Below, piece after piece: positions 34,735-45,492 of a stretch of DNA of 64,000 nt (positions within the stretch are counted from its first letter, which is position 1; every line of letters begins with the position of its first letter). The translations under genes were made by a program, and so were the position numbers. A model generated the notes under the pieces. That model saw only the letters and a list, made by a program, of their open reading frames with translations, was not told where the DNA came from and made no database searches. The stretch comes from Pseudisothecium myosuroides (taxonomy: Eukaryota > Streptophyta > Bryopsida > Hypnales > Lembophyllaceae): assembly GCA_951799445.1 (NCBI GenBank), contig OX637297.1, positions 11,408,001 to 11,472,000 on the forward strand, given 5' to 3'.

Positions 34735-35650
34735 TCACCTTGATTCGAGGTGAATCAAAGGCCGCTTTGTCTTTCTTGTAGAACTAGTATCCCAAACTCA
34801 ATTCACCTTGAGTGGAGGTGAATCAAAGGCCACTTTGTCTTCTTGTAGAAGTTGTATTCAAACCTCAAATCACCTTGATTCGAGGTGAATCAAAGGCCGC
34901 TTTGTCTTCTTGTAGAAGTAGTATCCCAAACTCAATTCACCTTGAGTGGAGGTGAATCAATCAATGGCTGCTTTGTCTTCTTGTAAAAGTAGTATTCCAA
35001 ACTTAAATCACCTTGATTCGAGGTGAATCAAAGGCCGCTTTGTCTTTCTTGTAGAAGTAGTATCCCAAACTAAATTCCCCTTGAGTGGAGGTGAATCATC
35101 AATGGCCACTTTATCTTCATGTAGAAGTAGTATTCCAAACTCAAATCACCTTGATTCGAGGTGAATCAAAGAACACTTTGTCTTTCTTGTAGAAGTAGTA
35201 TCCCAAACTCAATTCACCTTGAGTGGAGGTGAATCAATCAATGGCCCCTTTGTCTTCTTGTAGAGGAAGTATCCCAAACTCAAATCACCTTGATTCGAGG
35301 TGAATCAGTGGCCGCTTTATCTTCTTGTAGAAGTAGTATCCAAAACTCATTTCACCTTGAGTGGAGCTGAATCAAAGGCCACTTTGTCTTCTTGTAGAAG
35401 TTGTATTCCAAACTCAAATCACCTTGATTCGAGGTGAATCAAAGAACACTTTGTCTTTCTTGTAGAAGTAGTATCCCAAGCTCAATTCACCTTGGTGCGA
35501 GGTGAATCAATGGCCGCTTGGTCTTCTTGTAGAAGTAGTATTTCAAACTCAAATTTCCTTGAATGGAGGTGAATCAATGACCGCTTGGTTTTATTGTAGA
35601 AGTAGTATCCAAAATTCAAATCACCTTGATTCGAGGTGAATAGTTGGTAG
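34735..35650. repeat. Palindromic array 2 (TCACCTTGANTNGAGGTGA)
   Basis: About 14 units of 62-70 bp. Each has a palindrome of TTCACCTTGAGTGGAGGTGAA type, or the alternating variant ATCACCTTGATTCGAGGTGAAT, followed by CAAAGGCC(G/A)CTTTGTCTTCTTG and TAGAAGTAGTATCCCAAACTC. The palindrome is closely related to that of array 1, but the spacers are unrelated. The array ends about 190 bases upstream of the ParB-like gene start. Confidence 0.85.
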
Positions 35651-37280
35651 TTCCATTCGAGGTGAATTATATCTATTTCTCATTTATGAGGTTATTTAAT
35701 TCAATTACATTATAGCATAGAGTGTTCATTTAGGCGCCAATGGTAATTCGATTACTATTACTATTAATAAGAAGAACATTCGGGTCTCAAGTTGAATATC
35801 TTTTCTAATTGAATTCTCCTTGTATGATTGCGTATAGATATGGATGAACATAAGAAAAAACTTGACTTATATTTTGATCAATATGAAGTACCCAGAGACT
35901 TGGTCGAAGAATTTGGTGATGAGGCTGACAATGGGAATTATTGGAAACTAAAAGAACCAGAGAGCGTTGAGTTCTGGAGCATCATTCTTTATCCAATGAC
36001 TCAAAACGTTGGATTCATGAAGAAATTCAAAAATGGACCTGACGCCACACTTCCAATTTTCTCACTATGAAGAAGTTGTTGATATTGCCAAAGGTCCTCC
36101 AGGAATGATTTTGGTCACGGGCTTGATCAAGAACGACCCAGACATGCCGGAGGAATACAAGTACACTTATGCCGTCAATCCTCAAGAGATGCCATTTAGT
36201 ATTCATGAATGTTGTACGTCTCTCATGAACTCCCAGTACAAAGGCCTCTATAAGGAGCTCGAAACACAAATCCAAAAAGGAAGGTGGATGAATAAGGATG
36301 GAAGACTACTGCCTTCAACAATTCTGGCAACTCGACTGAAGCAGCTGTTAGTCTCTTTTCAAATTGAGACAACAACATTAAGGACTACTTACAAGAACAT
36401 GACCCCTCAACACTTGTCTCGAGAGTCAAGTGGCGTGGTTGGAAGTCAACAATCCCGCCTAAATCTCACCCCTGAGACAAGCAGAAGTGAAAATAAAAAA
36501 CGTCGAGCTAGTACTTCAAGAACGGTACATGCTAGCACGCCAATGAAGACGTGGGACACTACAACAACTGAAGCCGATGACCAAGATTCTGAGTCTAGCT
36601 CACTCTCAGTCCTTACAAACATACCAAAGGATTTCAAGTTTATACCCAAGGATAAAGACTCTGGGAAAGCGAATTACGAGGATTCCTTGAAGATCTATAA
36701 TAGTTACTGGTCTGAATGCCAAGAAGCATATTGTTTTGGTAGTGATAAAGTTGAAGAGATTTCAATTGATTAGTTGATGGTACCTCTTCCTGATATGAAT
36801 TGCCGCAGTCTAGAGCCATCCGGCATCGACCACACCATGCATTATTTGATGGAGATGCCTGACAAAGATAGAAAGCAGGCCCTTTGTGCTATGCCTATCG
36901 GATTGGAGGAAATGCCAAAGGATTGGAAAGACATAAAAGATTGCAAGTTCTACATGATCAATGGCCAGCACAGTGTCGAGGCATCAAAGAAGATGAGGAC
37001 CAAGGCATCTGCATCCAAGATTGTGGAGAAGTTTGCAAAATGGCCACGCTTCATTGTCTGGAGCAAGGACCACTCCATTCTACGACGAATTTCATCTTAC
37101 TATAATCGAGTGAATCACTTCGACAGATATACACCTACCTGGGCAACTAATATAATTGGTGCTCGTGGAGTGTGGTTAAGGATGGGAGAACCAACTCCTC
37201 CGAAACAAGCGTCCAAAGTGGGATGATCAGTTTCAAGATCAAAGTCACAATCCAAAGGCAACAACGCCGAAAATTGGAAG

Positions 37281-37462
37281 GTATATCATAGGAAAGTAGT
37301 TTGATATTATACAACTAAACTCTTTCTAATACATATAAGTTAGGAGGTCATCTGTCTATTCTTGAAGCTTGCAGAATGCAATTTTCTAGTTCATAATTCA
37401 CCTCCATCCAAGGTGAATTTTTTATTCAGTGACTAACTTGTTTACATTATCTTTGATTGTAG
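37281..37462 (+). other. Phase-0 intron with TTCACCT palindrome
   Basis: Donor AAG/GTATAT, acceptor TTGATTGTAG. It contains AATTCACCTCCATCC plus AAGGTGAATT near 37396, a member of the palindrome family seen in the two long arrays. Confidence 0.6.
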
Positions 37463-38826
37463 AAATTTGATGCTGCTTGCCAGCTATGGTTTGGTATGAT
37501 TGACATTAAGAAGCAGCAGAGAACCAAGTCTGGCAAGACCGTGAAGGTTGAGATTATAAACAAGCTCAAAATTATTACTACTCCAACAGATGTCTATGAA
37601 TTATACTTTGAACTCATTTCCGCTGCCTCAATGGGAGAGTTGATCGATCTGGAGTCAAAAACTTTGTTCAAGAACAACAAGGGTTGGGTTCCGGAGAAGG
37701 ATGGCATCATCAGTAAAGAGTTCTTCAAATGGCTTGGCAACCTTTCCAATGCAAGCCTCAAGCAACTTGCAGAGTATCTATTGATGAAGCCTAACCCACC
37801 AGAGAAGAAGAACAAGAGAATGGAGGATTATCCAAAGGTGACATTTAAAAAGCTGAAGAAGGTTGTACCAAACTGTTGTACCTATCGACAGTGGTGTGAG
37901 AGGCGCAAAAGAAATCAAATTGTAAAGGTGCAGCTCAATGATATGAAGCCCGAACTTGATTTGTTAACCACGACGGGAGAGACTAAGAAGGACATGTGGA
38001 AAAAATTCAAAAAGGATTACAAGATTACGGACGCTGCCATGCATGTCCTCATTACAGGTCCATCTGAGATATTCTTCACTGCATCGAAGTTTTTGTGTAA
38101 CATCAACAAGAGCATTCGAGAATTGTCACCTATGCCGAGGAATTTTTGAAGGTCTTCTTGAAAAATAAAGAAAGGTTTACAGTTCCCACCGGTCAAGCAT
38201 TCTACCGTCCATTCAACGAAAACACAGACGACTTAGCGAAGTGGGCCAGAGGTGATTGGGATCATTTGGATGTTGACCGTATAAAGATGGGATTCATGGA
38301 CTTCAGAATTTTTCCAAGCAACAAGACGGAGGCTAGAGGGATGGCTACTCCGTATTTTTATTCTTTCTTGATGATGCTGATGCGGCTAACCGATCCTGAA
38401 ATTCTTGATATCCCTGTGTGGGTGTGGTTATCTAGAGATAAGAAGACCGACTCCAGTCTCATACACCATTTTTACCATTCTGTATTTACAGAGAATTATG
38501 TCCTTCACCACGTAGAGTACATACCGGCAAAGTACGAGCGACTTGAGGATCTTGAGTTGAATAAGAAGAAAGTCAAAGTGAACGTTCACATCATGTTCCT
38601 CATTAAGAAGAACCACAAGGCAAAATGCAACTCTTTGCCAACAAAATTCAAGGCTCCGGAAACGCATGAATTCCTTACCTCGGGAGCTTACAATGAAATG
38701 CAATACCGAATTTATGAGAACGAATTATGGATGGAGTTCTACATAAGCATTTTGGCTTTATTTTGTAATCCTGGAGACGCGGTCTTTACAATATACGGGG
38801 GTGGAAAAATCATCTGTGCGGCGTGG

Positions 38827-38946
38827 GTGAGTATGTTGTTCTTTCTAAGTATTCACCTCCATTCAAGGTCAATTGACATGTTTGTTTGTTCTTGGAATTT
38901 ATTATCAAAAATATTTTATTCTAACTATTTTTTCATCTTCCTCCAG
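38827..38946 (+). other. Phase-0 intron, open in frame
   Basis: GTGAGTATG...TTCCTCCAG, 120 bp, a multiple of three without stop, so its retention would not break the frame. It interrupts coding just after the GGGKIICAAW motif. It also holds a weak TTCACCTCCATTCAAGGTCAA palindrome. Confidence 0.6.
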
Positions 38947-39741
38947 ATGAATTTGCTGATAAATTATATCATTGGGGATTCTGACGAGACGAAATCCTTT
39001 AGTGACCTCTCGCAATTGTCTGTGGACTTGGACAAGGCGGATTTCCTTCAGTCAGGGTACTATGTTGATGAAGAGAAGTATCCAAAGACGGTCGATAATG
39101 ACACCTCGTCATCCGGTAAGGGCAAGAGAGATCGTATTCAGTTGGTTGCTCAAGATTCGGAGCACGACATCATTGACCAAGGAGAAGGTGACGAAGTCCT
39201 GATGATTAATCCTCCCGCGTCCCAAGAGTTTAGCACTCCACATGCTGGAACAGTTGCCCCTATGGATCCACCAGCAAGTGAACGTCGTGGTTCATCGTTC
39301 ACTTCTCCATCCCCTTCTTCAGAGCATGATCGAGGAAAGGGGAAGTTGGATGAAACAAAAGATCTTACTATGAAGGATTACATGAAAATGGTGCATGAGA
39401 GGATGCAGAAGTATGAGGAGGAACAATTTGAGGAGAGGAAGCGTTCAACGATTGAATATGCTCAGTTGATGACTATCATCAAGGGAACTCTACCTTCTGG
39501 AAACTCTTCCCTTCCAGCTATTGAGATGAATGAGCCGGCCCCTCATGTGTCGTCGGAGAACCGTGTATTGGTATCTTCAGATAGTGGAGCTCATGTTCTT
39601 CCTAGGACATCCATGGAACTGGATCCAACGTTGCATAGTCTTTCCGAGGCGTAGTAGCAGTCAAATGACCTGCAAACTCCTGCAATGAGTTCGGAGGTTG
39701 AAAATGAGGAAGTCAATGATCCCCAAGGTTCATCTCAGTGA

Positions 39742-40269
39742 ACTCTCACTGTAATGATTTGGGATCTTTTGAAGTTGCGCTATTTTTGTTTTTTTAAGTA
39801 TGGTTTTTTTTACTTTTATAGGATTGTTTTGTATTGTTGAATGTAATTTTGAAGTTGTAAATATTGCAATCGTTTTTTCAAGATTTTTAATTATTTTCAA
39901 AATGTATGTGTATAGAATTGCAAAAGTATTCCATCTTTTTTTCACTTGCTTTTATATGTAAAATCCAATTTCACCTTTAAAAAATTGTGAGTATTACATA
40001 TTTTTTTTTCAAGATTTTAATTGTGAATTCATACATAACTACTTAAGTGCATGAAAATATGAATATTGAATTTTTTTCATTTATATTATAAATGTAAATC
40101 CATAGTTACATGTACATAAATTATAAGTGCGACTTTTGTTTGGTGATTTTTGATGTGAATCCACACTTATGTGCATTAGATTGTGAACATAATATATTTT
40201 CATAAGATTTGAAGTGTAAATCTACATTTGTTTTGGAAACTACTCATTATCCACTTGTAATAATAGACA
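39742..40269. other. AT-rich spacer or intron
   Basis: No coding signal. It ends in AATAGACAG, a possible splice acceptor for the exon that begins at 40270, so it may be intronic rather than intergenic. Confidence 0.35.
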
Positions 40270-41537
40270 GGTTCTCTTAATGAGGACATAGTGCCCCAAC
40301 ATCTTCCACCTTCTACCATCGATCCTTCGAATGTGTCCTTCCCAAAGAGCCCTTCATGTATTCCAAGATCAAACCATCCAAATTCTGGTGGAAGAATCGA
40401 CCCTAACATAGAAGTGTCACTTCAAGGAGTCCAATTGCAAGAGGATATGGAGGTTGATGTGAATATTCCAGATGATGTTCTCATGGAGGTTCATATACCA
40501 CCTCTAGCAAATAATGCATGCACTAAAGAATCTTTACAAAGTCCTACACCTGAGGAAATTGTAAGTGGTCAACTTTTCTTTATTTTAATGTGCATCTATT
40601 GAGATATTTATTCTTATGACTTGGATCTTCTACTATTTGAGTCCCTTCATTTGTGTTTCTATTTTGTGTTCAAATGTTTACTAACAACTGTTGGCGTATT
40701 TTTTTGCCTTGATTTTAACAGAGGAGCAATCTTTTAAAAATACGTATAGGTGCAACACAAGAGCCTATCGTTCCTCCGCTCGCTTCCTGGCCGAGAAGAA
40801 GGTGGCTCAATGTCATTCTAGACCTGAATGGGATCCTTTGTGTATCTAAGGAAAAGAAAAATCTTCCTAAGGGCACAGTCTACAATGATCTCTCGGAGCC
40901 ACATTCCAGCGTTTTTCCAGTATCTATTGGTTCAAAAGTTGTATATGTTCAACCTCATTGCGAGGAATTCCTCCAACAATTAGCCACAGTCGCATACATT
41001 TCTGTTTGGAGTTCCATGATGACTTCTACAACAAAATTCATATGCGAGTACCTATTTAGAGGATTAGAGACACCATGGAGTATCCTTGGGCAAGAGTTTT
41101 GCGACAATCTTAAGTGTAGGGGTCCGCAAGGAAACATCACAACTTTGAAAGTGAAGGGAACCGACAAAGACATGTTCCTCAAACCTCTAAACAAACTGTT
41201 CGATGCACAGAACTCAAAGTTTACTATTGGCAATACTATTATGGTAGATGGCAGTCCCAAGAAGCATGTTCTGAACGAGCCTGAAAACGTTGTGCTTTCG
41301 GATTCATGGTCAAAGGAAGGAGATGGTTTTAAAGACACTTTCTTGCTGGATGAGCTTTTGCCTTGGATTACACGCTTGCATGGCACCAAGGATCGTGGAC
41401 TATTGTTCTTTCAGAAGAATGACAACATTGGACGGCGGATGCTTGTTGAGGAGCAGGATACGCGAGAATACGATGAACTTATAGACACCATAGACGAGTC
41501 TAAGATGCTAGTTAAGGATCATTCCAGTCGTCGCTAA
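40270..41537 (+). CDS. FCP1/NIF-type phosphatase-like gene (two exons)
   Basis: Exon 40270-40560 (GSLNEDIVPQHLPPST...TPEEI) joins in phase 0 to exon 40722-41537 across a 161-bp GTAAGT...TTTTAACAG intron. The second exon carries HAD-type FCP1/NLI-interacting-factor features: LNVILDLNGILCVS at the place of the DxDxT/V nucleophile motif, VAYISVWSSM, a FCDNLKCRG segment, IMVDGSPKKHVLNEPENVV (motif with DDSP normally) and a C-terminal DELLPWITRLH helix. Family members dephosphorylate phosphoserine, classically on RNA polymerase II tails. Here the nucleophile pair is DLNG, not DxDxT, and DGSP replaces DDSP, so activity is doubtful. The true start is unknown; the first exon opens at an acceptor. Confidence 0.7.
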
Positions 41538-41718
41538 TACTGAACAATATTCCTTGCGTTTGTGCATTTTATCTATTGCTATGGTATTTCATTAAAGACG
41601 AGTGTATCGATTATAGTTCTATCATAGTTGTCTTGCAAAATGGATAATTGTTTAATTCATTTCAAGTTGTTTTATTGTTTGTATTCCAATTGTCCACCCT
41701 TTATTCTTTGTAATCACA

Positions 41719-42545
41719 TTGACTTTTGTGACTCTTCAAGATTTGCGTGATTGTTCCGTACCATATACTGGTAGTGTTTCCAAGTGTAATGCGTCGGTGG
41801 ATTCCATTTTAGAATACGGCCAATATGCATTATCTCAAAGCGGTGTGGGTCACATTATGGTCTCGACAGCTACTGCACTATCTACTATAGACTTCTCTTC
41901 AAGACCCATTAATGATGGTGTGGTGGATAGTCCACCAAGCGGGAGAAAGCAATTGCTTCTAGTGAGCTCCCCGTCGCCACTCAAATCTTGAAAAATAGCT
42001 CCAGCTTGTCTACGTTTAGCTGATGTTATTGTTCTACAAAGAAAGTTGTATGTTGACAACAGACACATTCCTACAACTTCTAAGGTATGAATGAATTTGT
42101 TTTTTTATCCATTTGCTACAATTGTGTTCTATGCACGTGTTGGATTACTTTAACACATATTATTGCAATTATAACTTTTTAATTTATTGTCTTCTTTGTT
42201 TTATAGGTATCGAGTGGATCCCAAAGAAAAGAGTGTATAGGCACAAAGTCCATTCCAATACCTCCACGACCTATCAATTCAGCAAATGCTGAATATCCGA
42301 GGAAATTAGGATTACAAGTTCAACTTGGTCTACTTCCTAAAAAATTGGTACAACGTCATCGTCCATCGAAGTCACATGATGAACGACTCATGCATTGTAC
42401 TCGTCGACTTTGGGATGCATGGGAGAGGAGGTCCTTGAAGATGCAAGAACTACAACATCCCCACCAAATACGCCCTCAAGAATGTAGTCGAGGACCTGAG
42501 ATATGGAAAGCAATGGTAGAGCTAAGGAGTAGATCTCATGCATGA
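41719..42545 (+). pseudogene. Downstream exons, unassigned
   Basis: An open stretch 41719-42084 (one in-frame TGA at 41989-41991) ends at AAG/GTATGA. The next exon, 42208-42545, starts after TTTTATAG and reads VSSGSQRKECIGTK, then LMHCTRRLWDAWERRSLK..., to TGA 42543-42545. The phase is compatible. No domain was recognised. It may be the tail of the phosphatase-like gene or a separate gene. Confidence 0.4.
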
Positions 42546-43722
42546 AACTATGTATAGCTATAGGGATTTCATGGATCAAGATGAATAATCTGTTATATAT
42601 TATATGGTATATGTTATACCTATACATATTACTATAAATTCTATACAATCATTTGACATTTGGATGCAAGATTGAATCACATTATTAGATTTACAGTGAA
42701 ATAGGCATTCTAGAAGTCCAAAGCTAATCTAATGCTTGTCATATTTGGCAATCTTACTATAAATATATGGACCATCAATCTCCAATTGTTTTTTTAGTTT
42801 ATGTTGCTCTTACTGTAAGTATTAATGTTACGATTTGATTATTGCCTATGAATGAATGACTTCTGCATTGCAAATGAATGATATTTTTCACCATGATTGT
42901 ATGTAATTGTAGCATGTAATTGGATTGAAAACGGCTATCAATACTCTCATAATTTGAGAATTCTCTCAAATTAATGAATATGGTGTTAATAAAGAGTGCT
43001 TCAAAAGATGTCATGAATAGTGGGCAAGTGAATGTGGTCATGAACACATCATCCAACAACTAAAAAAACATGCTAATTTGTTAAGATGACAGTTTTCCTC
43101 TTCTCCTTACACTTGGCACTACTCCATTCCAACTTTCCAAGTCCAAGGTCTTATATCTATACAAGCTAGCCCTAAAAAAGATTGCAATTTTTTTGCCATT
43201 TCAACAAAATATCAGTTGTAACCGTCAACATTCAAACAACCCAAGTTCCCAAAACAATAACCTTTAAAACAGAAATAACCCATTTAGTATGCTTTCTCAA
43301 TTACTTCTAATGCCCAGTTCTTGTTGCAAGCGTATGTACTTTGTACTTATAATAAAAACCACACTGCACTTGGAAAAATCTCATATGAGGTCAAACAACC
43401 CACAGACAATCACTTCAACGACTTTCAGACAGAATGTGAGCAATATGCAACAAATAGAAAAATTTCTACTTTCAAAGATAGGAAATATGGAGATAGAAAA
43501 TTATCCAAATTTTTATTTTGTCTGGAAAAATAGCAAATGTTTAGACTCTTATAATTCCAATGTTTGAATAAGTATTTTTTCAAAAAATGCTTCCTATGTT
43601 CTTGCTCTCTACTTCGGGACATGTATCATAACCTTATTAGTTCCAACCTCAAAGAGTAGAAAAATACACTTTCCTAGCTAACCTTTGGTTCAAAATCTAA
43701 AATAACCCTTCATTGCAAATAG
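42546..43722. other. AT-rich spacer or intron
   Basis: No gene is supported. It ends TTGCAAATAG, a likely acceptor for the exon starting at 43723. Confidence 0.4.
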
Positions 43723-44194
43723 GTGCACCGTGCATGCAAGTTGGGTACAGGAAGAGAAACAACCGCGACAAAGAGTTCAAGAAAGGATTTTGAGAAGAAG
43801 TTGAACATGAAGTCAGACATGAGTGTACAGAAGTGCAAAGAGGAGATTGCCTTTTTCACTGCGCAAATCGAGAAGTTTTTTGAAGAAGAGAGGGGGTTAG
43901 ATAGCGGAGGACTGAACCCTAAGCTAGCTTCCGAGGTTGCTTTTATCACAGATGCGGATGTCGAGGACTTATTCGGGAAGTGCACAAAACTGCGCACAAC
44001 AAACACATTTTTGAAGCCAGATGCAAGAAAGGACCTGATGGATCTATATTTGAAGATTTATGGATCAGTATCCATTACCATCAACGAGTTCACCGGGTGG
44101 CTTGTGAAGGAATACATTGACAATTTGAAGAAGAAGAAGGTCAACTGGACTGGGGCGGCTTCAACGACAGCTTTGGAGAAAGCCAATCGAGCCC
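43723..44194 (+). pseudogene. Coiled-coil/RING gene, exon part left of the LTR-like insertion
   Basis: Starts after an AAATAG acceptor and reads VHRACKLGTGRETTATK, then helical, charged sequence to GAASTTALEKANRA, where the LTR-like unit begins at 44195. Bases 44190-44194 (AGCCC) are the target duplication; its partner AGCGC is at 54715-54719. The frame continues exactly at 54716 (HRLLLRLLNPECSD). No known domain lies in this part. It reads as an internal exon fragment, and the first exon of the gene was not found. Confidence 0.65.
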
Positions 44195-45484
44195 TGTGAG
44201 CTCCCAATTTGTCACTTGGGACTCGTAGAATTATTTTTTTGGAAATTTGCAATTTAAAGTTGATAAAAGTATAGAAAAACCCATAAAAAGAGTGTAGAAC
44301 CAAAATAGGGTTGTGTCATACCCATTATAGTATATGGTCTAGATTTGTGTTTTTTACTTAGAATCCCCCAAACCTTGCCTAAAAATAGTATAGAAATAAC
44401 GGAAAGGTTAGATTTGGAGGATTCGAGTCACACAGCCCCAAAAGGGCTAAATCCCACCATGAATGTGGCGATTCATGGCTAGGTCGGTCCGAGGGATCCA
44501 CAGCGAGGCCACTAGGTCGGGTCCTAGAGTTAGATTTAGAATTCCCCATTAGATCGACGAATTCCCAAATCCCGATTGTTAGCATGCAGGAGCCACTCAC
44601 GCAAGACCGGGCCCGTGGAGGAATCTACAGCCCAAGGATGGTGTTCGAGGGTGAATCCCATGCCAGGAGTCCAACAGCGAAATTGGTTCGCCAAGATTCC
44701 TCCACCTACAGTAGATTCCCACACCGTCGCTAATTCAAGGAGATGGCCAGTTTTAATCTCCATTGACCAATCGTGCCAGGTACAGAAACACACCCGCACG
44801 TCTTTCATGCGACTCCCTGAGAGGTCACGTGAAAAATCCCGGCATCTTCCGACTTGCAGAAGAACCTTTTTCCGGGTGGTCAACCCTCCTAACCTCCAAC
44901 GGGAATTTCATGGAAATTACCCAGGTTACAATAAAATCTCACTAAAAATTAGACTAGCTTGTTTTATGTTAATAATGCGCTCCGTGAAGTTTCACGATAT
45001 TCTGATAGCGGCAAGTATCCGAACCGGCGAGATTCCTCGGGAATTAACCACGTGGCGGGTTCCCCGCCACGTTGACCGGCATTCCGGGCCCATACGATGG
45101 CGAAACGAAGTCAACCAAAAGTCCTTCCCGACTCTCTTGCACCTACCGGAGACCCTAGGCTATTCACATTTCTCAAAATAGGAGACCCCCAAGATCTAGG
45201 ATTTTACCACGATTTGGTATTTAAACTAAATTAGCCTACGATGGGTTTTTGGCCTCGGTCCGGGGGGATAGAGGGGTCTAGGACTAAACACGGCGATCTA
45301 GATTGAACGGCGCAATCCGTTCGGCGATTGGAGCTAATCTCCAAAAGTTAGGATGTTGGTCCAGCATAGATGGTAGAAGTAGAAATTTAGGATGTAGGAT
45401 GAAAATCTTTGAGGATGAGGATGAAAATCCCCGTTGATAAGGTTACCTTAGAACTCTAGAGGGAGGGGTGAGCCCTTGGAAACC

Positions 45485-45492
45485 TATATAAG
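45485..45492 (+). promoter_or_regulatory. TATA box of outer LTR-like unit
   Basis: CCTATATAAGGGCCCC, about 1.29 kb from the unit's left end, followed by a pyrimidine-rich stretch TTCTCTCTCT. It is identical in the inner unit at 47841-47848, as expected of a core promoter in a long U3 region. Confidence 0.7.

Larger units (their letters stand above)
35840..39741 (+). pseudogene. ParB/DGQHR-like domain plus methyltransferase-like gene, decayed
   Basis: The start MDEHKKKLDLYF is at 35840. The gene needs a frameshift near 36045, reads through TAG 36771-36773 and TGA 37224-37226, loses an intron at 37281-37462 (AAG/GTATAT...TTGTAG/AAA, phase 0) and has a second frameshift near 38130. A ParB-like domain spans about 36740-37200: it begins VEEISID.LMVPLPD..CR, and the core reads FYMINGQHSVEASKKM followed by WPRFIVWSKDH. 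The region 38146-38826 ends in FCNPGDAVFTIYGGGKIICAAW, which resembles motif I of amino-methyltransferases (PGD.V.D.FGGGG...AA). I see no DPPY-type catalytic motif. A 120-bp intron follows (38827-38946), and then a disordered tail with a coiled coil (MKDYMKMVHERMQKYEEEQ) to TAG 39652-39654, possibly on to TGA 39739-39741. The family assignment is by motif only. Confidence 0.6.

Noticed and set aside
21190..35650. CRISPR-like arrays (regular palindromic repeats)
   Set aside because: Spacers are themselves repeats, the context is a plant nuclear genome and no cas-type gene is present.
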